In this document: in pieces, positions 20,388 through 31,711 of the stretch
How the letters are laid out: each line of letters begins with the position of its first letter
Numbering within the stretch: the stretch's first letter is position 1
NCBI GenBank assembly: GCA_035578905.1
Contig: JAQJVL010000530.1
Coordinates: 437,501-501,500 of the forward strand
Direction: 5' to 3'
Length of the DNA stretch: 64,000 nt
DNA from: Stictocephala bisonia
Taxonomy: Eukaryota; Arthropoda; Insecta; Hemiptera; Membracidae
Translations under genes and position numbers: made by a program
Notes under the pieces: model-generated
Database searches by the model: none
What the model was told of the DNA's origin: nothing
What the model saw: the letters and a program-made list of their open reading frames with translations, nothing else

Positions 20388-21120
20388 TGACGTGTACATT
20401 TTCATATAATTAACTGTATATAATTAATAAAACTACATAATTTTCACAAAAACCAACTTGTACATTTCTTCACCTATCAAACGATCAAGTGTTCGATTCG
20501 ATCATCATTACAAACCAAATCGTTAAAAATTAAGCCATAGTTTTGGTGTTTTTTGTGGAGTGAATTCCAACCTTACTATTTGGAATTTAAATGTTATATT
20601 TAACTTCTCTCTTTCAACAGGGGTTTTAACAGCGTGAATATGAAAGAAGTGGCAGAGACACCGTCATCCCCAACACGAAAAATGGCCGCCACTTGTTTGA
20701 AAACAAACATGCAAAGGTGTGAGAGCAGCTGTTTGTGTGTGACACAATGGTGCTCCGACCACACGCTTCGGTGTCTCTGAGGGGAGGCAAGTAAGATGGC
20801 CTGCGATTGACCAGTCGCCGATACAGTGTGGACAGTCGCCGATACGTCTGGACGTAATGAATGACACACATGAAAAGTGAATGTCACTTCACAAATTTAA
20901 TAAAGAATAAAGAAATTTATTTTCTTCACCGTTTTTACAGTAAAATTATACTCATAGAAATAAAAAATACACACCCTTTTTAGAATTTTCTTGCTATGTC
21001 TGCCTTATTATTTTTAAGAGTAACAAAACAAAAACAAAAAACTCATAAGACAACTGCTCCTAAAATAACGACAAAAAGTACAAAATGAGAATAATAAAAT
21101 TTTAAAATAAACCTGACAAT
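20388..21120. other. Mixed stretch with a GC-richer patch
   Basis: From about 20640 to 20865 the sequence is GC-richer and open in all three minus-strand frames (three overlapping frames of 67-95 codons), which is compositional rather than coding. It contains a direct repeat of CAGTCGCCGATAC (20811-20823 and 20833-20845). The rest is AT-rich. No family was recognised. Confidence 0.35.
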
Positions 21121-21123
21121 AAT

Positions 21124-21260
21124 CTAAAAATTAAAATGGTGCAATCGGTTTTCGGCGAGTTAAATATTTTCTAGTTTCATAATTATAATTTGTTAATGTA
21201 CAATATTAGTTCCTTGAGAAAGGAAACCATAAAAAAAAACTAACCACTACATTAGAACTT
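21124..21260. repeat. Partial copy of foldback family C
   Basis: GTGCAATCGGTTTTC, GTTAATGTACAAT, CTTGAGAAAGG and ACATTAGAACTTGTGGCCTT match, in order, the left half of the foldback element at 53254-53500. The right half is missing. It is probably a truncated or solo-arm copy. Confidence 0.7.
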
Positions 21261-21367
21261 GTGGCCTTATGAAGTGATGAATTTAGCTGATATTAAATCA
21301 ACATTAAGACAAGCCCATTCAAAGTACAAATTAAATTTTTTATAACTACGTTTTTTACCCATATTTC

Positions 21368-21440
21368 AATGGATTAAGATGTTTTTCATTTTTTTTTAAA
21401 TGTAAGCATATTTTTTAAATGAAAAACATCTTAATCCCTT
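21368..21440. repeat. Perfect short hairpin
   Basis: GGATTAAGATGTTTTTCAT at 21371-21389 is the exact inverse of ATGAAAAACATCTTAATCC at 21419-21437, with an AT-rich loop of about 29 bases. It may be a snapback remnant. The AT content makes a microRNA precursor unlikely but not excluded. Confidence 0.65.
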
Positions 21441-21601
21441 CAGTTTGGGGATTAAAATATTTCTTTAACCATTCACTTATTTTTCTATTTCAACAATTCG
21501 GTACATACCTACATGATAATGATCATGTGTTTTTAAATTTAGTATTTATATGATATTTATTAACAGTTAGGCCTAAATAAGTGAGAGTTTAACTATTATT
21601 A

Positions 21602-21819
21602 TTAACAATTTTAAATTAACAAACTCTTAATATCTACTTATGGTCCATTAAATGGGAATTTAAAAAATTGTAAAGTGTTCACTAAAATTTATTATAACAA
21701 TAAACAAGAACCGTACAGTTTAAATAAAATACAGTTGTTTTAGTCCGCTGACGGTAAAACTGCATATCTTCTATAGGAGTGCCGACTTCCCAGCGGTGAC
21801 TTGGCGGTTTGGGGAACGG
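21602..21819 (+). repeat. Dispersed repeat, family B, copy 3
   Basis: Carries CTCTTAATATCTACTTATGG, AACCGTACAGTT, TAGTCCGCTGACGGTAAAAC, GCCGACTTCCCAGCGGTGAC and GGTTTGGGGAACGG. The first half has diverged more than in copies 1 and 2. No coding capacity. Confidence 0.78.
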
Positions 21820-22180
21820 CCTGCAGTTAGGACGAAGTTAGGCACTAGATAAAAACAAATACAAAATAGCATACAAAATTAAACATTAATTTTGTTTATA
21901 TTTAATTACATCATTACATTAATTACATCTATAAGACCTGTTAATAAACGAAAACCCAAACAATATTTTCACATATTCTATTCTAAAACGTATTATATTC
22001 TATAAATAATGTGTATTGTTAAATTTTTGGCTTTATGTAAAACGTACGACAGCTAATAACTGTTTGCATTTCATCCATGCAGATTCAAATACATTCTGAG
22101 ACATTTACAGATTCAAATGTATTATTTTATACCGAGGAAGCTATGACGTAGCATTTTACTTTCAAAGAAACTTCACAGTC
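21820..22180. other. AT-rich, nothing assigned
   Basis: A short near-repeat, ACAGATTCAAATGTATT preceded by AGATTCAAATACATTC, lies at about 22080-22122. Nothing else was seen. Confidence 0.35.
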
Positions 22181-22500
22181 TCGTCGCACATTTGTGAAAG
22201 ACAAAGAAACTGTAGGGGGGTTCAGGGGGGGTGAGCGAGTCCATCTGAATGCGAAGGGCGCCAAACTCCGGCATTAATGTAGCGCGGTAATGGCCCCGAG
22301 CCAAATGGTGTGAAAAGAAATTAGCTGGAACTTATTAGCCGTCTTGTACCCCCCTCAAGCTCTATGCAAATTTAATTTACTTTTCGACGTGCACTTGTCC
22401 AATTTAACTTTTCTCGTAACAGCTTGAACACCGCTCCCCCCCCCCTATAGTTACAACGAGTCTTTAATCCACACCACGTCTCCGGCGTCTTGTGTGATAC
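22181..22500. promoter_or_regulatory. GC-richer island, candidate conserved non-coding element
   Basis: This region stands out from AT-rich flanks by balanced composition, G-runs (AGGGGGGTTCAGGGGGGG near 22213) and a C-run (about 22435-22446). It has no open frame of note and no second copy in the window. Such islands in insect intergenic DNA are often cis-regulatory, but nothing here proves function. Confidence 0.3.
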
Positions 22501-22735
22501 TGTTAATAATCGTAATTCATATCGAGTTAAGTGTAGAAATCGGAACAGTTTTTATGTTTAAGTAGTGCCAAGTAAAATATAACCATTTTTAGAAATAAAT
22601 CCGCTGTAACATAGCAAATAAATATTTTAAATCTTAATTTTCAAAGTTAAATACGTTATCAACCTTCCATCTATATTTGCTAATGAGTTTGATTTGGTCA
22701 CAACATTTTTATGGTCACAATTTGGCACAATTTTA

Positions 22736-22860
22736 TAGCAACGATATATCGATACATGAAAAATGTCGATAAATACGTTTCGATATATCGATATATTGGT
22801 ATCGATATTTTCTTTCGATAATATCGGCCACATCGATATTTTGGTCCGATATATCATTTC
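22736..22860. repeat. TATCGATA-rich cluster, left
   Basis: At least eight overlapping words of the type CGATATATCGATA, TATCGATATT and CCGATATATC occur in 125 bases. The related cluster at 23315-23425 lies about 600 bases away. TATCGATA is the binding word of the DREF protein of insects, and dense clusters of it occur in subterminal parts of some hAT-type transposons. Both readings are inference. Confidence 0.65.
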
Positions 22861-23314
22861 AGTAAATATTGACGTTATTCTTTCTTCTTACAATTATCAC
22901 GATTCGATATAACACATTTAAATTTCTTCATATGCGAACAAAACATGCATTGCTATAATATAGTAACTTTAATACGTTTTTTTACGTGAGGTTAACACAC
23001 TTAAATGTAGTTTATTGCAGACCAGTGGGTGGAACGGGTAAATTTGTGTGTGAGTTGGCAACGTTGACTTATTAAGTTGCCTAGCCTAGCGATAATTATT
23101 ATTCTTTTATAATTAAGATAGTAATGAAAGTTATAATTATTATTTTTTGGATTTTTTTCATTAAACCGCACAGATCAGAACTTGTTTCATGTACATAAAT
23201 GTATTAATTTTTATATTCATTAGGCTATTATAAATATTTACAGCAAACATGAACGTATTTTTGGTCATGACATAAGAGTTAGTGCATAGTTTAAAATAGA
23301 TAAATCATTTATAA

Positions 23315-23425
23315 TTTGATCTATCGTTTATCCGATATAACGATATTTTTCTTTCGATCCTATCGTTAGATCGATATTTGCTTTACGATATATTGATAAT
23401 TCTTTATATCGTTATATTCAAAATA
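23315..23425. repeat. TATCGATA-rich cluster, right
   Basis: Words such as CCGATATAACGATATTTT, CTATCGTTAGATCGATATTT and ACGATATATTGATAAT are packed in about 110 bases. Together with the left cluster they could be the subterminal regions of one non-autonomous element of about 700 bases. Terminal repeats were not resolved. Confidence 0.6.
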
Positions 23426-24315
23426 TTTGTCATCCATATCAATAATTAACAACACTATAATTATAACAACAAAAATCTATTTTTTGTAGTCTAATTCAAC
23501 ATTTTTTAAATCATACTTCTATTTATTCTTCATTTGTAATCGTAGATAAGCACAGACTTCTAAAAACGACAAAGCGCCATAACGTAATCTCTATTAAAAC
23601 ATATAATAATGTACTGTAATTGTATTATAAAATATATTTTCAATTTGAGTTTTTAAGAAGAAGATTTCGATTGGCTAATGTCAAGTCCATTTTACATGAT
23701 ATAGGAATGTTTGATATTGAACTTAACATTTTCTTATTCACATTACATATTGTCTGTATTTTTATTGTTGTTATTATTAATTGATGTTTTCTGTCCATTT
23801 GTTATTTGTTTATGTTTATGATTGTATGATAGTATACATTATATTTCTTAATAAAACTTGTTAATCTTGATGATAGCTTTATATATATACAATAGTTCTT
23901 AACTAAAAAACGTATTTAACGTCAGTTTTACATTAAAAATACTTAAAACACAATATTGATTTTAAATTAAAAATTACATAGCAATTGTAGCAACAGTTGT
24001 GACTTTGTCAATGGCATTATTTGTTCTTATAACTATAAAAAAGATTCTGATTCCAATAGTTGGGGAAACTGAAGAATCAGAAGCGTGGAATACGAACCAC
24101 ATAGTATTAATCTGTTTTACGGCTGACTTACTAGCCTTGCATTCAACTTTCAAATGCTTGCAACCTTCACACATGAATACTTCAGACTCTAGTAGGCCTA
24201 ATGTCCACGTCGATTGCAACCATCGGTTGACATTTCGGAATTCAGAGGGCTGAGACTTGAAACTGTCACATACAATCTCCAAAATGCTTAGCCCCAAGTT
24301 GTTGAATTAAAAATA
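23426..24315. other. AT-rich stretch with a weak 107-codon minus-strand frame
   Basis: The minus frame 24297-23974 is moderately long and contains CEGCKHLKVEC, but codon use is AT-driven and no family is recognised. The opposite strand is open over the same region (23999-24253), which suggests chance or low stop density. The frame stops just left of the element at 24316. Confidence 0.3.
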
Positions 24316-24950
24316 TGTCACACTATACTACTTTAGCGAGGTAGCTGCTACTAAGTAGCCAATGTGACATAGGCAGTAGCAGCTAACTAGCTCGAAAAGT
24401 TGAACACGTACAACTTTTCAGCTACTAGTACGCGCTAGTAAGTCACGTGACCAGATAGCGCCCTCTCACCCAGTGTGGCAGTGTTTACTAGCGTAGCAGA
24501 GGCAAATTGTACCACGTGCTCTCTGTTTTCACACTGAATTTTTTACTCTATTAAAAATGAGTGATCTTTAATGGTCTGCGGGATGTAGTTACATTTTTGA
24601 ACATATTTATAAGACATATAGTTTTTGGGACCTAACTTGCCCGGATACTTGAACCAAACAATAAAAACACAGTTTTTCCTAAATGTAAGTAATGATTTGG
24701 AATTTGGAAGATGCAGGATTGCCTCTACAAGAAGAATCTATTAAAAAATATTAAACATATTCGGAATAAGTACATTGGGATAGAAATTAAGTATAAGACG
24801 ACAGGGGGAGGCAAATATTGAATCCAGTGACAATGGTAGTAGCTACTAAATAGCTATTACTGTAATTTGAATGTGGCTGGTTTTAGTAGCTATTTCACCA
24901 GATGGTACTAAGTAGTAAGTTAGTAAGTTAGTAAGTAGCCTAGTATGACA
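24316..24950. mobile_element. Candidate MITE with TAGCTACT-type subterminal repeats
   Basis: The ends TGTCACACTA (24316-24325) and, inverted, TGTCATACTA (24950-24941) match at 9 of 10 positions. Inside each end are many copies of AGTAGCTAC/GTAGCTGCTAC-type words (24337-24358, 24830-24860, 24886-24940). An internal palindrome AAAAGTTGAACACGTACAACTTTT lies at about 24396. Length is 635 bases with no transposase. Subterminal repeats of this kind are typical of hAT-like elements, but no target duplication was found. Confidence 0.5.
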
Positions 24951-25059
24951 CAGCCTGTACAGCACTTGTCTACACCCAACTGCCGGCTAAAATACATATT
25001 TTAATTATAACTTAACATAGAAAGCTAACATCAAGGTAGCATTTCTTTCTCTAAACATG

Positions 25060-25350
25060 CATTACACTCTGTATACTTGAGGCTCAAGGCGCTGCGACAG
25101 TTGCGACTGCAGCTGACAGCGCAGTCTGGTAGCGGGCCCACAAATCATACCCCAATGGCACAGCCACACACGAATTCATTTATACACCGGAAATGGCGCT
25201 CGTCAAATTGTTTCGTAACCAGGCTAATGGCATAATTTATGAAACAATTAAAACTGGACTATTCCAAAGGCTGTAAATCGGTGTTAAGGGGCGGAAGCTT
25301 GGACCAAGGTGTCAGTCAGTTGGTTAGTGAGTGGGAATTGGTTGTCGTAG
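25060..25350. promoter_or_regulatory. GC-richer island, candidate conserved non-coding element
   Basis: Balanced composition with CGCTGCGACAGTTGCGACTG, AGCGGGCCCAC and homeodomain-type words (GGCTAATGG, ACAATTAAAAC). It ends with GTCAGTCAGTTGGTTAGTGA, after which AT-rich sequence resumes. No open frame or second copy. Confidence 0.3.
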
Positions 25351-26069
25351 AAGGGCCTCTGAACAGTGTAGTGACAAATGGTGTGAGTAATTATACTTTA
25401 TTTAACGACTTGACATGAGCGCGCATAGTGGCATCTCAGTGTATATCTGATACACGGTGTTACAATAAGACAATGGAACAACACTAAATTAATGAAGTAA
25501 GAAGATCTATAAACAATAGGAAATATATCTAAAAGACAATAAAAAATACCTTGATCATAATATGTTTACTCACAGTCAAATGCAAAATATCAAACAATGA
25601 GGTTAGAAAATAGGTATTTAGAGAACTAAAACATGGTAACAATGCAAGACTTAAAGGCTTTGTTATAGTTGAAGCTGGCTTACATCGTCACGTCATTGGT
25701 TAGAGCATATCCAAACTACTCGTAGTTCCAGCATTTGCTGTAAGAGCGCTCTGAAGTCAGTTCATTCAATAAATAAAAGATACATTTTTGGATGTGTATT
25801 GTGTTTGTAGTCCTAAGATGCTTTAGTGTATTTAATCAATTTATTTGTATTTAGAATGTACTTAAATTGATAGTGTTCGAATTATGATTACAATAGTAAT
25901 ACATTTTTTAAATAGAGGCTAATCTCCATTTTTAAACTTACTCTACTCATTCCCCATACACTATTGATCTGTGCAGAGAACTTATCAGACAGAGTAAGGG
26001 AGAGAACCAGTACAGTAAAAGTTGAGCATTACTTTTTAAAACTTCCAGGTTATCCAGGTTCCAAGTATC
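25351..26069. other. AT-rich, nothing assigned
   Basis: Unique-looking sequence. Near 26045-26072 it contains the nearly repeated words TTATCCAGGTTCCAAGTATCCAGG, which lead into the tRNA-like fragment. Confidence 0.35.
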
Positions 26070-26152
26070 CAGGCCATGATTCGAATCAGCGATACCTCTA
26101 ACTCAGGCTCAAAGACCTGACGCCTTAAACCGCTCGGCAATTTGCTCTCCTA
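26070..26152 (-). pseudogene. tRNA-like sequence (Ser/Leu type), SINE head or tRNA pseudogene
   Basis: On the minus strand it reads TTGCCGAGCGGTTTAAGGCG (an A box in the D arm, 26140-26121 plus one base). A stretch that can form an anticodon stem and a long variable arm follows, then GATTCGAATC (26087-26078), a B-box/T-arm word. The A-box form and long variable region are those of tRNA-Ser or tRNA-Leu. The outer acceptor stem does not pair well, so this is not a confident functional tRNA. It may be the head of a tRNA-derived SINE, although no SINE body or tail was identified. Confidence 0.55.
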
Positions 26153-26700
26153 ATTGCAAATTTCATAAGTATTTGGAAAGAAGATTAGTACCATGAAAAA
26201 TCTACCTAATTAAATAGTGAATTACTTATAAAATTCTGGTCTACAGTAAATTTCAATGAGGTTTTTGGTGAGAGTCTTGAAGTGAACAGAAATTCTGGTG
26301 ACTTCCAGGGGGTTCTAGTACGGCATGAATATATTCTTCACATGTCCAATTATAAAATTTTCTCAAATCAAGCAAACACGTCAGTCCAGTTTGTTCATTT
26401 GTCCAAATGTATTCGTTTAAATTTGGACAAATATAGCCTAAGGAAAAATACGTAGGTGTAAAATATCGTCTTAACCGTTTAACATCGGTCTAACGTACAA
26501 TAGATCCATGATGGCCGATCACACCAACCTCCTTCCCCAGGTCCGATCGGACTATTCGGTTCAATATTTAAGATTTATAATAAAATATTTTTACTAATAA
26601 ATAATATTATGGTCTTGTAGTTTAACTTACTGTTTTCCGTTCCAAACTATTCTACTATTTACAAAGACAACCAACAAGCGGCGGGTGCATCCTGCTGTCT
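26153..26700. other. AT-rich, nothing assigned
   Basis: Contains a short inverted word pair, GTCCGATCGGAC, near 26541-26552. No other feature was seen. Confidence 0.35.
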
Positions 26701-26830
26701 GTAGTATAGCACTATAATGGGGTGTTAATACAAGTGGCGTGAACGGCGATGCCAATCAAGCTGGCATTGTCGCGCCGACGTCAGGCCGCGCCCCTACAGT
26801 ACCGCCATCTTGTCGCAGTCAGCTCATATA
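26700..26830. promoter_or_regulatory. Short GC-rich island with a hairpin
   Basis: GGCGATGCCAATC-AGCTGGCATTGTCGC can form a GC-rich hairpin (about 26747-26774), followed by GGCCGCGCCCC. It stands in strongly AT-rich flanks. This could be a promoter-type or insulator-type island; there is no direct evidence. Confidence 0.3.
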
Positions 26831-28207
26831 ATATACTCGAGTTTTTTATAGATATTTTTGTCTCCAAACAAACCTAATTTGTTTTGTTGTAATAAGTTCA
26901 TAATAATTTATCTGACGCATCCGATAATTTATTATAAGCATGTGCTGATAAAAGCTAATTTATTTTAATAGGTTTACTTCAAAAGATAAACATAACCTCA
27001 ATGTCATTTGCTCAAATACACACGCATTCCTTGGTTGATCTGTTAACTGGGAATAATATATGTGTAGTAATGCACGTTCCACACACCTTAAAGTTACAAT
27101 TTTTACAAAGTTCAACTTTACACTATATTGAATGGTGTACACGAATGCCGGCGTCCGGTAAACTTTTTCACGTGCAGAATACAAATCAAACTTAACTGAT
27201 TATACTATAGCAACCTTAACAGGAATTTGAGATTCTATTTGGAAACCTGAGATTGGAACCTACACGACGGCCAATCTGTCTAATCCGGAAAATATACTAA
27301 GGTCTAAATTCCTATTTTATTTTGTGGTTTGTGGTTTCAGGCGTGAATATACATCATATATCCTTGGGTAATTGTTTCTGGTCTGTGCGTATCTGACCGT
27401 TATAAGAGATTACTTTTAAAAAATGAATAAGAAGTACCAGAATTCCACAGTTATGCACGTGTAGTTGTTTTTTTATTTTTATTTTTTTTTTTTAATTTTA
27501 GTAATACATTCTCTTAGTACAGTATATTAGAACTTATATACTGTATTTAGTGAGAAGTTATTTTCAGAATTATGTCAATGTTAAGAAAAGGAAATATATA
27601 AGTATAATCATTTATCGAAGAACTTTTTTACTGAGTTTTGTATTTTTCCAACAGGAGAAACTTTCCACAGGAAATTTCTATTTTCTCTGAAACGTTAGCT
27701 TATTTTAAAGATTTTTTTTACTAAATTTCGGGCTTTCAAATAGAGAAATGAAAAGCATAAAATAGCAGACAGCCTACCTGAGAATCACTACCAACCAGTT
27801 TCACCTAATTTTTAGTTATGTACCATGCAAAGCACTGAAAATAATACATTTATTTACCTAGAAGTACTTTTAAAACAGCATGTGTAATCTAATTTATTTT
27901 AATTAAGAGTCTGCTGAGGTAAGGTTAGGTGAGGTAAGGTTAAGTGGCTACTAAAGTTGATCACAAACTAGTAAATCCAATGATTGACTTACCACCGAAT
28001 GCGCTCTCCGTGTGTAAGTTCTCGGAAAGCGATAAGATAAGGCAAGCGTTATCGGATTCCTAGCGAATAATGAATACCACAGTAGACGTAAAAATGATTG
28101 GGAAACAGTTTTTAGAGCAACATATGGTATGGACATATATGGTTTTTGTAAAAAATTGAGTAGTTTTAAAATTTTCTGCATTGAAATAATAAACTTTAAA
28201 TGTAATT
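26831..28207. other. AT-rich stretch with no assigned feature
   Basis: Contains a T-rich run (27468-27500) and a short run of GGTAAGGTTA-type words (27917-27944) related to the AGGTTA repeats. Open frames at 26960-27195 occur on both strands and look accidental. Confidence 0.35.
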
Positions 28208-28419
28208 CTTGACAATGTTAAAATTTAAAACTAATAATATCAACTTACGGTCCACTATATTGTACCTGTAATAATCATACAGTGGTCATTATAACTTAAT
28301 ATAATAATTAACACTAAACGTTGAAGTAAAACAGCGTGTTTTGGCCCGCTGACGGTAAGATCGTATGTCTACATGTAGGGCTGTCGATTTCCCAGCGGTG
28401 ACTTGCCGGTTTGGGAAAC
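28208..28419 (+). repeat. Dispersed repeat, family B, copy 4
   Basis: Carries CTTGACAATG-TAAAA, CTAATAATATCAACTTACGG, TCCACTATATT, ATCATACAGTG, GGCCCGCTGACGGTAAGA, GGGCTGTCGATTTCCCAGCG and GGTTTGGGAAAC. It is the copy that most completely preserves both halves. Confidence 0.8.
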
Positions 28420-28770
28420 AAAAAAGGATTAATAAAATTGTTATGCTATTTTCTTCTTAAGTCCTTCAATATTTTTAAATACCTGGCTTAATTATAAAAT
28501 CATGTTTTCTGTGCTGACTGTCCATTGGCAAGCGCCTTGCGGTATGTTACATAGGCAACGATAGAAGCATCTGGGTAAGAAGAAAGGCAGGGCAGCGCCG
28601 TGGTATCTTTGGGGATGGACCGCTAATAATAATGGGATTGACTGCTTTGAAGTTTAGATTGAAGTATCTGTTTGAGAACAATTGTTTAAGAAATACTTTA
28701 AATTGTTTTAGAAACAAATTGAAGTATTTCTTCATTTTGTTTCTTCAAATACCTGACCAATAACTTGACC
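28420..28770. other. AT-rich spacer with inverted words
   Basis: TTGAAGTATCTG, GAAATACTTTAAATTG and TTGAAGTATTTC (28661-28732) form overlapping short inverted repeats. A 62-codon minus-strand frame crosses them and appears accidental. Confidence 0.35.
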
Positions 28771-28890
28771 CGCCAACCCATACACGTACGGTGATATTGA
28801 CTGACCCACCAACCCATACACGTACGGTGATATTGACTGACCCACCCACCCATACACGTACAGTGATATTGACCCACTCATCCAAACACG
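28771..28890. repeat. G-rich minisatellite, locus 2a (C-rich on plus strand)
   Basis: Three to four copies of a unit of about 37 bases contain CCCACCAACCCATACACGTA and CGGTGATATTGACTGA. This is the reverse complement of the unit at 9830-10050. Confidence 0.8.
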
Positions 28891-29029
28891 TGGGATCTTT
28901 TAAGAAAAACGTAATTTGTACTCAGCTGATATAAAGAACCAAGGAAACTTTGGTTTTATTCCTAAATTGCGAAATTAGTGCGTAAATCCTGTTTGCTGGT
29001 CATCTGGCCTCAAACAGGATGTATAGGGT

Positions 29030-29110
29030 GGGTAATGACCCACCCGCCCACCCACTCACATACTGTGGTAATGACCCACCCACCCACTTTTACACGTACT
29101 GTGGTAATGA
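29030..29110. repeat. G-rich minisatellite, locus 2b
   Basis: About two units. CCCACCCGCCCACCC at 29039-29053 gives a four-tract G motif with single-base loops on the minus strand. It is separated from locus 2a by about 140 bases of unrelated sequence containing CAGCTGATATAAAG, a word also seen in the Helitron-like copy at 9.5 kb. Confidence 0.75.
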
Positions 29111-29248
29111 AGTATAATTCAATTTGAAGTATAATTCTTCAAATTTCTTAAAATAATTCTGTCAAATTACTTTAAAATTACTTTCATAGACCTATAAACT
29201 ATTTTAATAATTTTATTTTGTAAGACGCCGATCGTAGAGATGTGGGTG

Positions 29249-29251
<3 letters not shown>

Positions 29252-29307
<56 letters not shown>
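29252..29307. repeat. (TA)n microsatellite
   Basis: About 28 uninterrupted TA units, located 220 bases upstream of the transposase C-terminal remnant at 29452. Confidence 0.97.
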
Positions 29308-29315
<8 letters not shown>

Positions 29316-29451
29316 AGACGAATGAGTTCATACTAACGAGTGTAGTCATTGTCTACTATCTAGTTATGATACATTTTTATTCAACACGTATACGTGCCTA
29401 ATTGATATAAGAAGGTGTAAGGCACATTATTAAGCCTACAGCAGGTATCCT

Positions 29452-29530
29452 TGAACAAATGGAAAATCGTTAGTGTGTCGACTACGGCAATGTGTTGACA
29501 GCCATGGAGTACATATCGAACATCTAATTT
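29452..29530 (+). pseudogene. Small mariner/Tc1-type transposase C-terminal remnant
   Basis: The plus strand reads RLRQCVDSHGVHIEHLI (about 29476-29526). This matches the R-x-C-I-x-x-x-G-x-H-x-E-H-L ending typical of DDE_3-type transposases. About 17 recognisable codons survive. No ends or catalytic residues were found. The match is short, so it could be coincidental, but the full G-x-H-I-E-H-L pattern is distinctive. Confidence 0.45.
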
Positions 29531-30719
29531 ACAATCGAGTTGGTAGTTGCATTTTAATTATAGAAATATTTGATTAAATAAGGGTAATATTTTTATTCCT
29601 GCACTTAATTTTGTATGGAATATTAATTATTAATAATTAGTTAATTTATGAAAATTAACACTGTAAGAAGTACATCTTCATCTAATTCGAATACTCCCAA
29701 ATTATGTGTCATTAAGTTTTTATTGTTGACGAAAACTTCCATAAAGTGGTTATTTCTTAACGTGTTTTCACAAACAAGGTATTCTTGAAGAAAGGGAAAA
29801 CTATTTAAACATTTTTAAAATCTAAGTAGTTTCTTATATATTTAAGTTTTTTTTTTCAGTTAAAAGGCCGCCATTTTGAAAAGAATAAGGATAATTTAAA
29901 AATATTATTTCTAGAGATACTATATTCTTTCATAAACTCATTGACCAAAATTTTGTTAAATTGTAAGGATAGTAAAAAAGATATAAATTGTTTGGCGAAA
30001 AATACAAAATTGCTAACGAATTGGAGCTTAAACATTATTTTTTGTGTGCTTAGAATGGCGTAAAGAATCTGATAATGCAAAACCCTCAAGAAAATATATC
30101 TCATTTTATTTATAATCCTGTTAATTGTCAAGACCGTTAATAAATAAGTGTATGAAATAATACTTTTTTTATTTAATGATATATTTGTCTATTGTTAATG
30201 AATTAATCTATCTAATTGAATAATATCAGTGAATTGAGCCAGGTTAAATCCAGTATTGGGAAGTTCTACATTCCGCCACCAGGTATCAGCACCAACTGAC
30301 ACTCGAACGAAAAGTCCAGAGAAATATTAATTCGCACAGATAATAATTTATAAAAAATATTACAATAAGAGTTTTTGTAATAATTATAACAATGATTTAA
30401 AATCAATGACCTGTGGATAAGTTTTTTTTTTAACTGCAATAATGTATGACAATGTTCTAACCTCCTTTACGAAATAAAAAAAGTACGAAATTAATGGAGG
30501 TCTGTATTGATCATATCAATAAAAAAGCACAATTTGAAATAGGCCTATAATATTTGTACCTATATTGCATTATACTGCATTGGGCTACCTTATTTCCCCA
30601 TGTTGGATTAATAAAATGTTTTAATAATTTAGTAGCAATGTCAAGAAAGTAAAAATCAGTTTATGGCTATGGGTATTTCACAGTAAAATAAATGAAGAAA
30701 ACAAAATTGTAATGGTAAC

Positions 30720-30756
<37 letters not shown>

Positions 30757-31029
30757 AATTAGCCTATCTGTCTACCTTTTAAATGTATTTCTTCCAAGCG
30801 ACTGTTAATAACTTGACACAAAGTAAAGAGGCATTATTTTATATTTATATTGTAATATTTCGTTATCATCTATGGCTAGGTTTTATTTACAATATTTGCT
30901 AATATCCTGACGTTTCGCCCATACCCGCGAAATCGCTGCGAATCATATTTCATGTCCAAAGTGTAGGCCTATATAGTTGTCAAAGAATATTGTTGTTACT
31001 TGACACATACATAGTAAAATTCCCTTTAT
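29531..31029. other. AT-rich stretch, mostly featureless
   Basis: Contains a minus-strand 91-codon frame (30131-29856) of low-complexity hydrophobic composition and the T run at 30722-30751. At 30893-30965 the minus strand carries GCAGCGATTTCGCGGGTATG followed by GGCGAAACGTCAGG, a stem-plus-GAAACGTC word common in animal retroelement repeats. Confidence 0.4.
30722..30751. repeat. Homopolymer T run (30)
   Basis: Thirty consecutive T. This could be the inverse poly(A) tail of an inserted retroelement, but no element body was recognised upstream on the minus strand (right of the run). Confidence 0.9.
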
Positions 31030-31711
31030 ATATACAGAGTGTCCTGTAACCATTCGAAAAAACCTTGCTACATTGTTCAGCAAGTCAATACTAACAAATA
31101 ATACAATATAACATGTGTCCTACCTCTATTGGTTTTCTGTCTGTATGTGTTTTTCACAAAAATCTAAATATCTTAAATGGTTTATGACAACATACTGAAA
31201 CTCGGTAAAATACTTATCCAAACATTTTATTGAACGTTTTTATTTTTCTCAAAAAATCTGGTTCAGAATGGTGACTGTACAAAACATTTCTACGTTTTTC
31301 TATATTTAGCAATGACATTTTTTTGCGGTGGGAAACGGCCCCCCCCATAAACTATTTTTTAATGTGACGTCATCTTCTAAGTACAGTATATTAGCTTTTG
31401 TTACTGCCATTTTTCATTTATTAATTATTAAATTTTGTATTTTTATTTTGTAGCTACTGTTAAATATTTGTTTATTTAGACTATTGTCACTATAAGTTTA
31501 TATCACAACACGCTATTGTTAAATGTTCATTGTACATTTTAATAGTCTTGAAAACACATTTATATTATTTAGATGGTTTCTGCTTCATGCTCCATTGCAA
31601 GTTACTTTATATTGTTCGTATTTTGCTTTTAGTGCTATTTTATAATTGAAATATGCTGTAAGAGGCATTTAATGTCACGTATAATAGCAATAAGGCTATG
31701 GTTAACATATA
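31030..31711. mobile_element. Possible MITE start and AT-rich flank
   Basis: ATATACAGAGTGTCCTGTAA (31031-31050) resembles the TATACAGGGTG ends of neighbouring elements and of many insect non-autonomous elements. TTCTGTCTGTATGTGTTTTTC (about 31133) parallels GTCTGTCTGTATGTATTTTT at 31813. No right end was identified. Only the first 300 bases are suspected to be repetitive. Confidence 0.35.

Noticed and set aside
20600..20887. Three overlapping minus-strand frames as a gene
   Set aside because: All three phases are open because of GC-richer composition; codon use and peptide show no family resemblance.
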